This document shows positions 48,492 through 64,000 of a stretch of DNA of 64,000 bases, piece by piece; position 1 is the first letter of the stretch; the number at the start of each line of letters is the position of its first letter. This DNA is from Tillus elongatus. Taxonomy: Eukaryota > Arthropoda > Insecta > Coleoptera > Cleridae. The position numbers were made by a program, and so were the translations under genes. The notes beneath the pieces were generated by a model. It was not told where the DNA came from and ran no database searches. It saw only the letters and a list, made by a program, of their open reading frames with translations. The DNA lies in the NCBI GenBank assembly GCA_964006375.1, contig OZ023265.1:10387795-10451794 (forward strand). The letters are read 5' to 3'.

Positions 48492-48780
48492 CCAACAGAT
48501 AACTCAAAAAATAATAAACCGATAAACTTGGCAAGTACTTTTATTAATGGCTTGAATGAGTTCGTTAGCCAGGAAAATCAGACAAGGTTTTCCGGAAACA
48601 TTTTGAGTTTCCTTTCGAAAATTATGAAGCTATTTTAATGCAATTTGGTGGATCTGTTGCATTGGGCAAGACCTTACGATATACCAAAATTTAACTTTCT
48701 AAGTTTATAGAAAATTGAGCTATTTAAATTGGAAACATTTAATGAAAATTCACTACCATAACGCACTTGCTGTCTCCCGA
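48340..48780 (+). mobile_element. P-family element, head-to-head with its left neighbour
   Basis: Shares the head palindrome at 48327-48354 with the preceding reverse element. Block with CATATCGGGGGTCAG, (TA)n at 48406-48486, one 141-bp-type unit, and end motif at 48742-48778 with a TGTCTCCC variant. About 440 bp. Confidence 0.72.
48406..48486. repeat. (TA)n microsatellite
   Basis: TA tract inside the P element. Confidence 0.98.
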
Positions 48781-48995
48781 ACTTTTTCTTTTTTTTTTCC
48801 ATTCCGATATTTGCCAGGTGGGAAGTTTTAATTAGCACAGCCTGTATTTTTCCATCCAGTTTCAGGTGCGTATTTTGTTCAGTTGAAAAATTAACGGATA
48901 AATATTGTCCTCATTTATTCACTGCATTTACTCCTGGCATGTCGTCTTAGGTTGATTGCAATGACGTCAATGGTTACTAACTAATCGCTGTAAAG

Positions 48996-50466
48996 TAGTG
49001 ATGGGTTGTTATTTAACAGTCTGTTATATTTTAACTGTTGTCGAGCCGCAACAGTAACAACCTGTAATGGATATATACAAATAACAGGTACAGGGGTGGG
49101 GATGCTGTTGCGCTTTACACTAGAACTCGGAGTCGTATCTGTTTCTGTTGTCGTATCTATTTCTGTTGCACTGCTACGATGAAGCAACTTCTATTTTCAT
49201 CCGCAACTGTTATAACAGGATGAATGGACATGAGATGGGGATGGGGTATAGAGCGGACTTTACTTCATAACATACTACTGTTTTCATCCGCAACTGTTAT
49301 AACAGGATGAATGGACATGAGACTGGGAATGGGGTATAGAGTATAGAGCAGACTTTACTTCATAACATACTACTTTATACTAGTGTGCTCACAGCTTTGG
49401 GAACGTAGGGTCGTCGGTACAATGAAACTGTTAAATTTTGACAGGTTGTTGATTCACACAAGACACACACACATATATTTACAATTTATAAACAAACACA
49501 AAATATGAAAAATGTAAATAAAAAGGCTGTATATGTAGCAAGTGAAAATTATTAAAAATGAACTATATCACTGTAAAAATAAAATCAGGTCACCGCGTAT
49601 ATAAAAAAATAATCACATAGTCGTTGACGTAAACTCAATCTTCATTAGATAACTCGATATGCTGATGGCATTTTTGTTTTAAGAAAAAACTTATATGTAT
49701 ACAAATGTACAGTTATGCTTTAACATGAGTCCTTAGGTATTATATTATATTAGGTAGTTTTTTGCTCATTCTTCTTTGCCTTATGTAACTAATAAATCAA
49801 TATTCCTTTTTACTTTTCACTTTGGAAATCTAAGAAATAGGTCCGATTTTAAACATCTTTTTTTATTACTACTGCAAAATAAAAAATCGCTGAAACTTAA
49901 AAAATCTCAGAAACAGTACCAATTTTAATGAAATTATAAAAATATTCCCTGTACCCGGTATAGTTGAAACCAGACACACTTCGCCCTATAGGTAGAGAGA
50001 GAAAAATTAGTTTTAATTAAAAAAAAATTATTTATTTTATTTTTTGCTTACAATAATTCATGTATTTCATATAAGTCTCATTTTCAAGGAAAAGATGGCT
50101 ATAGAGGTTTTCAAGCTCAATGCTTAACTAATACTTAATTAGTAAAGAAAATTCGAAAGAAATTCTGCATTGTTGAATTTTTTACCAAATTATTATTAGT
50201 GATGAATACCCAAAAAAACCTCCCATCATTTTTTTATTAAAAAATTTATTAATTGTTTTAAACATAATACAAGAATATTTTTTATTTTAAACATTACCCA
50301 ACTACACTACCGGACGGGTTCAGCTACTGTTACTACGTCTACGTGGAATTCTTAATAATTCATAGTTCATACTGTTATTTTCAACCTGTTATATTTAACT
50401 GTTATTTCTAAATAACAGTAACAGGTGCAACCTGTTAAAGCAATATAACAGTTTTTCCCATCACTA
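48996..50466. mobile_element. hAT-like non-autonomous element 1
   Basis: Termini TAGTGATGGG and CCCATCACTA with a perfect 8-bp duplication CTGTAAAG (48988-48995 and 50467-50474). An 8-bp duplication and a CAGTGATGGG-like end are hallmarks of hAT elements. The subterminal regions are packed with CTGTTA/TAACAG words. An 86-bp direct duplication (units from 49195 and 49281) carries TTTTCATCCGCAACTG. There is no transposase frame, so it must move in trans. Confidence 0.85.
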
Positions 50467-50945
50467 CTGTAAAGTTGGTTTTGCGGGTGTGATAGGGAAT
50501 CGCGTCATATCTGCCATCGTTTCCATATAACTTCAACCAACCAAACATGCTTTAAGTAACATTGAATTGTCAGTCGTATCGCAACGAGTATCGATTTCTG
50601 TACGTTCTTTTTACAACGAAGCTCAAGTATTTATGCTAAAAGTATTATAAATTTCCCCAAATATGTGTGTAAAAAACATATTCAGACAGTGAAGAACAAC
50701 AAGAAAATTAGATTAGACAGCTTACATGGAAACCTGTGAAATATTACGACATGCAAAGTGGAATTAAAAAGCCTTACAAATTGTGGAGAAATACTAATCC
50801 CAATTAGCGACTGTAAAACGAGATTTACCGTGAGGTCAATCCAATACAATCAACCACAAAAGTGTAGTGTACCACATGACATTATAAAAATATCTTATAG
50901 CTCTTGTTCTAGATAGTTTTGTAACTAATTAGTTACGAAAAAGTA

Positions 50946-51064
50946 AGGGACGCAGCAAGTGCGTTATGTTAGTGAATTTTCATTAAATACTCCAAATTTG
51001 AATAACTCAATTTTCTATAAACTTAGAAAGTTGAATTTTGGTATTATTTTTGCAGTTATCAGTT

Positions 51065-51146
<82 letters not shown>
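50946..51146 (-). repeat. P-family 3' part, next to transposon A2
   Basis: Reverse end motif (GGGACGCAGCAAGTGCGTTA) at 50946-50982, a short internal part, then (TA)n 51067-51146 into which A2 is set. Confidence 0.78.

Positions 51147-55188
<4,042 letters not shown>

Positions 55189-55257
<69 letters not shown>
55189..55257. repeat. (TA)n microsatellite right of D
   Basis: TA tract ending in TATTTATTTATT. Confidence 0.97.
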
Positions 55258-55261
<4 letters not shown>

Positions 55262-55590
55262 TATTTATTGGCATTGAAATTATACAGTACATCTTACATA
55301 AAAGTTACAAACTTGTGGCTGTAATTGATGCGATTTGGTTAAAATATTAAACTGAAACATCAAAATCCTATTGACACTGACATTTCTTGCTATAAAATTT
55401 CGGTATTTCAAATTTACAATTTATTTAACCAATCTTCCGTTATTAGCACCTCCAATATTTCCTCTACATCCTTTGAACTCCCCAACCATTTTACACTCCA
55501 AAATAGTTTTCTTTCAACTTTAGTTTAATAGGATTTTCAAACATTTTAGGACCTAAAATTGCAAGTTGTCACCTTGACATGTATTATTAA
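55258..55590. other. Unassigned AT-rich sequence
   Basis: Nothing recognised. Confidence 0.45.
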
Positions 55591-55591
55591 G

Positions 55592-55680
<89 letters not shown>

Positions 55681-55800
55681 ATATAAAAATTGAAATTGAC
55701 CCCGGATATGGGTTCTAAGGGTTCTAGTTCGCGCTCATTTGCAAAAAATTTTGCAGTCTCACCATCGATACCTCTCTATTAGTGAGTTTTTTAAATTAAA
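55591..55800 (-). repeat. (TA)n and P-family head block, reversed
   Basis: TA tract 55593-55676, then the reversed block GACCCCGGATATGGGTTC and TAGTTCGCGCTCATTTG, ending near the AGTGAGTTTT palindrome. Confidence 0.72.
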
Positions 55801-55827
55801 AAAGTCGAATCTTCTTCAAAAAGTATT

Positions 55828-55945
<118 letters not shown>

Positions 55946-56007
55946 TGGCTTTTATGTACGAGTAGTCTGCAACATTTTTTGAGGTTGTGGCCAATTTTAT
56001 ATAATAA

Positions 56008-56160
56008 AAGTCCGGGCGCAGTACGTTATGGAAGTGAATCAGCATAAAAATGTTTTTAATACCAAATATGCCTTCTTTTAATGAAAGCAGGTATCAAATT
56101 TGATTACTAGTATAACCTATATTATAGTAGCGACTGTACCATATTTCATCGCAAAAAAAA
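56008..56160 (-). repeat. P-family 3' part, degenerate
   Basis: Reverse end motif with a deletion in the hairpin (GGGCGCAGTACGTTATGG), followed by about 120 bp that match 47010-47110 (AAAGCAGGTATCAAATTTG). Confidence 0.65.
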
Positions 56161-58811
<2,651 letters not shown>

Positions 58812-59110
58812 AAGTGTGTTTTAGCAAATTTTCGTGTAACATTACTTCAACCAATTTTTGTAAAGAAAATAGCAATTTTCGTTGAAGATATTGCAAATTT
58901 TCATGCAAACATTTTTTTTTGTTGAATTTTTGTCAAAAAGCTTTTTATGGATAATTATATTTTAGCAAGTGTGTAAATAACGTGAAGAGGTTTGTTGCCC
59001 AGGAAAATCGGACCAGTTTTTTCGGGAACATTTTAAGTTTATTTTCGGAAAATTATTCTACTTTTTCAAACAATAAAGTTATTTTGATGAAATAAGGTAC
59101 TACTATACGT

Positions 59111-60565
59111 TAGTGATGGGTTGTTATTTAACAAACTGTTATTTTGTAACGGTTGCCGAGCCGCAACGGTAACTACCTGTTATGGATATGTAAACCTAAC
59201 AGCTACAAAATAACGCTTTACATTACACTAGAATTCGGACTCCGATTTGTTTCTGTTCCACTGCAAGCTTCGAGCTTCGATGAATGAACATCGGTTTTCA
59301 TCGGCAACTGTTAAATTTAACGGGATGAATGAAAATGAGACTGGGAATGCTAAATATGTATGGGTATACAGTATAGAGCGGACTTTACTTCATCACATAA
59401 TACATAACACTTTATACTAGTGTACTCGCTCTCGCTCACAGTTTTGGAAACGCAGGATCGTCGGTAAGCGTACTGATAAAGATGACCGGTGAACCGAAAA
59501 TCGAAAATGTAACTAGAGATCCTTCTAAGAAAGAATAAAAGCATAATGTAATAACAAACCATATGTACAGAATAAAGGCAAATTTCTTTACCGAAATTGT
59601 ATGAGAGCTTCAGTATGTTGCAGTTCTTATATAATCACTCCCTTTGTAGTGTAGTAGTGTATAAAGCATTGATTTGTTTAAGATAATGCTGCATTGCAAT
59701 AAAAGTTCTAACGTCCCAAGACGTGATAATTCTTGCTGTGGCATTGAAATTTAGGTAAAGACCCCTAATAAAATAAATTTGTGAGAAATGACTAGTTTAT
59801 AATTCCTGAAACATATCAGTAAGTAAATACTTATAAAAGACTCCTTTCTAATTTCTAAAAGTTTCACTTCAGAGTGGCAACAGATTTACGACACGCTTAT
59901 TATAATTTCTTAGCCCTTTGTTTGATATCGACAAAATTTGAGATTTATACCCTACGTGAAATAACAGGTTAAAAATACAATGCAGCCAGCTTCCGGTTTT
60001 GTGGAAACTGCATCAACTTTCATTAATTTGTTACCAAATTATTATTAGTGATGAATACCCAAAAAACCCATTCATCATTTCTTTTTAATAAAAAAATTAT
60101 TAATTGTTTTAAACATAAAACAAAAATATTTTTTATTTTAAACATTATAGTTGCATAGTACAGTAAACAATTTAAATTATGTTTCAGATAATTAGAGATA
60201 TCTAAAGTTTTTGCTCTATCCACTTTGTTTCATAATTATTTTTGTCTTTTTATTCAAATTAATCACCTTCACACCTCAGGCCGGATCAACTGATAGTTAC
60301 ATCGCCCGGAGATTGAACCCGTGTAGCAGCGAATCTCCTTTACCTAACTACACCACCGGACGGGTTCAGCTACTGTTACTATGTCTACGTGGAGTTCTTA
60401 ATAATTCATAGTTCATACATATAACAGTAAAATATGCTATCGATCGACTATCCACTTCAAAATAGGTAACAGATAAATAACTGAACCTGTTATTTTCAAC
60501 TCTTATTATTAAATAACGTTAACAGCTTTAACTGTAATAGAAAATAACCGTTTTGCCCATCACTA
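59111..60565. mobile_element. hAT-like non-autonomous element 2
   Basis: Termini TAGTGATGGG and CCCATCACTA with perfect 8-bp duplication CTATACGT (59103-59110 and 60566-60573). It is related to element 1 at both ends and around ACCAAATTATTATTAGTGAT. There is no transposase. It retains a tRNA-like segment that is partly deleted in element 1. Confidence 0.87.
60295..60372 (-). repeat. tRNA-like SINE head inside hAT-like element 2
   Basis: On the minus strand: CCGGTGGTGTAGTTAGGTAA (A-box-like), then ACGGGTTCAATCTCCGG (B-box-like). The spacing fits a tRNA-derived promoter. Element 1 keeps only the first 30 bp (50310-50340). Confidence 0.5.
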
Positions 60566-61027
60566 CTATACGTAGAATATACCAGATTCCACGCCTTAAA
60601 TTTAAAAAAGACATATTTGCGTTTAAAAATATATTTATGCAAATTCACTACCATAACGCACTTGCTGCGTCCAGACTTTCATATTGATCACAAACTAGTT
60701 ATAAGAAAGCAAAATTAAGTCATATTCACGGCAATCTCGGTGTGTCATTAATTCAGTTTTTACTCCCATTATGTTCTAACTTGTCTGTTTATCACTTTAT
60801 GTGTCTTGTGTAACTAGTTGATCTATGATTAATGCCTACTTTGCGTGTGTGTATTTGCAGATACACTAATTCCTGATGTTTTTAGTAGCAACGCGCGTTC
60901 AATAATTTGTGCGATGGTATCATCTGAGAAAATTGTTTGTTAAAATTTTTTCGATGTTTTCTTTTTTTTTAAATGTACAGTATGAGCGTAACTCGATGTC
61001 CCAGCTCTATTATTAGAAAAGGAAAAA

Positions 61028-61335
61028 AAATCACAGCAAGTGCGTTATTGAACGGAATTTCCATTAAAATGTTTTTAATAGCAAATATGTCTCTCTAATT
61101 CAAGCAGGCATCCATCTGGTTACCGGCATAACCTATATAGTAGAAACGATGTACCATATTTTATCAAAATAACTTGTGTGAAAATCTACAACAATTTTCC
61201 GAATATAAACTTTCAATGTTTCCTGAAGACTGGTTTCCTAGCAAACAAACCTGGGGTTAATAGCAAATTGAGTTGTTCAAATTTGAAGCATTAAATGAAA
61301 ATTAGCTACCAAAACGCACTTACTGCGTCTCGATT
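61028..61335. repeat. P-family inverted unit, about 305 bp
   Basis: Reverse end motif at 61030-61063 and forward motif at 61295-61330 with related inner sequence. The same arrangement occurs at 46979-47288 and 62150-62448. Confidence 0.72.
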
Positions 61336-61670
61336 ATTTCTTACAAACATGCATCATATTTCGATAAAAAATGGAAAAATGCAATAATATAAGGGTATAA
61401 AATATAATAAAAAAATTTGTAGGTATCACCAACGCCTTATGGGTATACAACTTTTTCTCGTATCTTCTATAATAACAATTATATTCAGCTTTACCGTAGA
61501 AATGCGTCACCCTGTGTGTATATGTAAACAGATAAAAACTGAAACTAAACTCGAATATGGGTTCCAGGGGGCGCTAGTTTGCGCTCATTTTATTTTCTCA
61601 TTTTTTAAAATTCAAAAGTCGTCGTCTCCTCATTAACGAATGTTTTCTACGAAAATTAGCTAAAAATTAT
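61336..61670 (-). repeat. P-family internal and head block, reversed
   Basis: The block GAATATGGGTTCCAGG with GCGCTCATTT and a degraded head palindrome near 61645. No (TA)n array remains here. Confidence 0.6.
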
Positions 61671-62149
61671 AGACCGTTAAAGCATAAACCTAACAGAAAC
61701 TACCACCAAAGTATCAGATAAAGGATCTATTGAAATGAAATTTTTGGAGATATTTTAGTAAAATGAAGGACAATGCCCGGTTGAAACTGAAACTTAAGAG
61801 TTTGCAGAAGAACCTTCCTTTGACATTTTCTTTGGATAATCCGTATTTGTTTTAGGTTCTTTATCTAAATGTTGCCAATTTGGCGTTTCAAATCGCTACT
61901 TTGATGTTTTGAGAGAAAAAAACAATATGCCGGTGACGATCAAATTTGGTGAATACGTTCCTTTTCTAAGTGGCTTGGATAAGTTCGTTAGGCATGAAAT
62001 TCTGTTCAGTTCAAATAAATTAAACAATGCTTTGTTTCAATTAGATAGTCGGATTCCCCGGTCCGTGCCAGTTCTGACCTGACCTTTAATGTATCTAATT
62101 TCGACCACGTGATTATAATGGATGTTTGTAAGAAAAGACATTCGGGACT
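61671..62149. other. P-related sequence, no gene
   Basis: The stretch 61690-62000 resembles 47530-47830 (CAGATAAAGGATCTATTGAA; AAAATGAAGGACAATG) and is probably P-family interior. Confidence 0.5.
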
Positions 62150-62448
62150 CAGCAACTGCCTTATGGTAGCGAATTTTTTCTAAATGCTTCAAATTTGAAT
62201 AGCTCAATTTGCTATTAACCCATAAGGTTCGTTGGCCAGGAAACTAGTTTTTTCGGGAACATTTTATATTTATTTTCGAAACATTTTTGTACATTTTCAA
62301 ACAATAAAGTTATTTTGATTATATATGGTACATTGTTATAGGCCATGCTGGTAACCAAATTTGATGCCTGCTCCCTTAAAAACCACATATTTGCTATTTA
62401 AAACATTTTTATGAGAATGCACTACCATAACGCACTTGCTGCGTCCAG
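62150..62448. repeat. P-family inverted unit, about 300 bp
   Basis: Reverse end motif at 62150-62180 (diverged) and forward motif at 62411-62448 (intact, ACGCACTTGCTGCGTCCAGA). Confidence 0.75.
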
Positions 62449-62964
62449 ACTTTTTTCTTTTCTAATAATATAGCTGAGATATCGAGTTTCACTCATCCTG
62501 TACACTTGTAACATTTTGTAACACTTCTCATTTTCAAAAGGGCTAATAGTTTTTATTTTCTTTTACAGGTATGTTGCCGCTCTAACAAAAATGTTCCCAT
62601 TATGTGGTAAGTGTATGCCCAGCCAACAAAAAATTAGCCACCGTTATTTTGAAATTGACTTTTTTTTAATTTCTATTGTATTGTATTTTGTTTTTTTAAT
62701 TTTGTCAATTTTCGCCACTTTGGTCAATCACCGGTGCAAGAAACAGTTTAAGCCCATCCCACTCGAAATGTGCTGAGCCCGTTGTTTGACACTGCCTTGC
62801 TTCTGTTGTTTTTCTTCGATATCAACCTCGAGACAGTAACCAACTATGTTCATTTGAACCGGCCAGCTTTGTGGCGATTCCCTGGCATCCTGGACTTAAC
62901 GCCGATATGGATTTTGAACGTACCCAACAACATAGTACACGGGACCGCTTGTTTTACTCTCCCC
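62449..62964. other. Unassigned sequence with a splice-site-like pair
   Basis: TTTTATTTTCTTTTACAG at 62551-62568 and GTAAGTGT at 62607 bracket a 38-nt segment that stays open in two frames. The sequence 62730-62960 is GC-richer and not recognised. No gene can be built from it here. Confidence 0.3.
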
Positions 62965-64000
62965 ACCCGGGCTATGCCTATGGCCTACCACCAAAACTAT
63001 GTACCTGGACAGCAAATTTCCTCTCCAACCGGATCATTTCTGTTGTTGTGGATGGCCTTTCCTCTAAACTATATCCAATTAATGCAGGAGTTCCTCAAGG
63101 TTCAGCTTTAGCCCCTACTTTGTTTCTTCTCCACATCAATGACCTCCTCTCTGCACATCCAACCCAGTTCACAGTTACGCGGACGACAGCACCCTCCACT
63201 CAAATATACAATATTCTAAGCCTGTCTTTTTGGCCCAACTAGATGAGGATCACAGGCACATGGAGGGTTCTGTCTCCGTGGATCCCCAAAAAATATTAGA
63301 CTGGGGAAGTAGAAATCTTGTACAATTCAACCCCACCAAATCTCAGTCTTGCTTTCTTTCTCATAAAAGATACGCCAGCCCTAGAACCATCACAATGAAC
63401 AACAAAGTTATTCAAAGTAATGAGTCCTTTTCACTTGTTGGTATTTCTGTGGATCGAAATCTCAATTGGCACCAACATGTCACATCAATTGCAGAAGCGG
63501 CTGCTAAGAAATTAGGTTTTCTCTTCCGGGCTCGCAAATACTTTTCACCAGCTAATCTCTATACCTGATATCCTTCACAAATAAGGCCAAACCTCGAATA
63601 CTGCTCCCACATCTGGGGTGCCGCTGCCGCTTCTACACTCGCTATCCTGGACTCCATTCAGAAGAGAGCTATACGTCTCATTGGTGACCCTACCTTCACC
63701 CAAAGGCTGCCATACCTTACCCACCGACGTGCCGTTGGCGACCTCTCTCTTTTTTATAGATATTTGCACGCGTAGTGCTCAGAGGAGCTTTCTTCCATAG
63801 TTCCTCCACATGCTGCCCCCAACAGATCTACCAGGGGATGCACCCTTTTACTGTCCAGGTCACCAGACATAGAACATCTTGTAATGCCCGCTCTTTTGCC
63901 CCGAGGACTTCCAAGTTGTGGAATTCCTTGCCGGCACATGTTTTTCCTTCTCCTACGAACCTCCAAACCTTCAAGTCCAGAATTAACAAGTTGCCTCTTT
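62965..64000 (+). pseudogene. Jockey-like fragment J5, running off the window
   Basis: Family J from the middle of the RT: YGLPPKLCTWTANFLSN, GVPQGSALAPTLFLLHINDL, then a frameshift (TAG lost at about 63151) before YADD at 63176, SVDRNLNWHQHVTSIA, then a TGA at 63566 in place of a sense codon, RPNLEYCSHIW-like sequence and the C-terminal tail. The 3' UTR lies beyond 64000. It is 5'-truncated near 62965. Confidence 0.85.

Larger units (their letters stand above)
58930..60680 (+). mobile_element. P-family element interrupted by hAT-like element 2
   Basis: The left part (58930-59110) carries a 141-bp-type unit (GGAAAATCGGACCAGTTTTT). hAT-like element 2 follows (59111-60565). The right part (60574-60676) ends with the end motif CACTACCATAACGCACTTGC. 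Compared with 62220-62448 the two halves are continuous apart from the duplicated 8-bp target. Confidence 0.75.

Noticed and set aside
62770..63111. 113-codon hydrophobic frame as a membrane protein gene
   Set aside because: Its 3' third overlaps the J5 RT in a wrong frame, and the upstream part has no recognised homology.

Overview
The window looks like an AT-rich stretch of an arthropod, most probably insect, nuclear genome that consists almost entirely of transposable elements (TEs) and their debris. I could not identify an intact host gene. Reasons for placing it in an insect: Jockey/CR1-like, LOA-like and R2-like non-LTR retrotransposons, a Penelope-like fragment, a Ty3/gypsy element whose LTR carries an arthropod-type TATA plus TCAGTT initiator, several Tc1/mariner-superfamily transposases with 41 residues between the second and third catalytic Asp, hAT-like non-autonomous elements, and tRNA-derived SINE heads. 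The species cannot be told from the sequence.

Layout. 0-8 kb: Jockey-like fragment J1, DD41D transposon A1, a SINE head, a second Jockey-like fragment K on the minus strand, a repeat of the hairpin-ended family called P here with a (TA)n array and three 141-bp tandem units, and a mariner fragment. 9-13 kb: degraded LOA-like ORF2 (L2, minus strand), then a GC-richer island with a 242-bp tandem duplication. 13-22 kb: Penelope-like GIY-YIG fragment, second tRNA-like head, J2 interrupted by an unknown retroposed insert, transposon half B1, a 60-70 bp tandem repeat, transposon remnant E. 22-31 kb: transposon C inside the (TA)n tract of a P element, J3 carrying a 56-bp LOA tail insertion, an R2-like restriction-endonuclease-like fragment, J4. 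31.8-39.0 kb: transposon B2 with ~580-bp inverted repeats, split by the LOA-like element L1 with its own 10-bp target duplication. 39.5-46.1 kb: a nearly pristine gypsy element. 46-64 kb: head-to-head P elements, hAT-like element 1, transposons A2, D and A3 each between (TA)n tracts, hAT-like element 2 nested in a P element, more P copies, and J5 running off the end.

Nothing here forms a host pathway. The relationships are those of nested insertion: L1 is in B2, C is in a P element, hAT-like element 2 is in a P element, an unknown insert is in J2, and an LOA tail is in J3. Target duplications at several of these fix the order of events. The youngest-looking object is the gypsy element: its LTRs differ by one substitution and one indel by eye, yet gag-pol is cut by one in-frame stop just before integrase. 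Its LTR has a perfect three-unit heat-shock element upstream of TATA and initiator. The most unusual recurrent structure is the P family: about 17 copies in both orientations of a ~36-nt end motif that includes a 15-nt hairpin, often tied to (TA)n arrays that also host the DD41D transposons.
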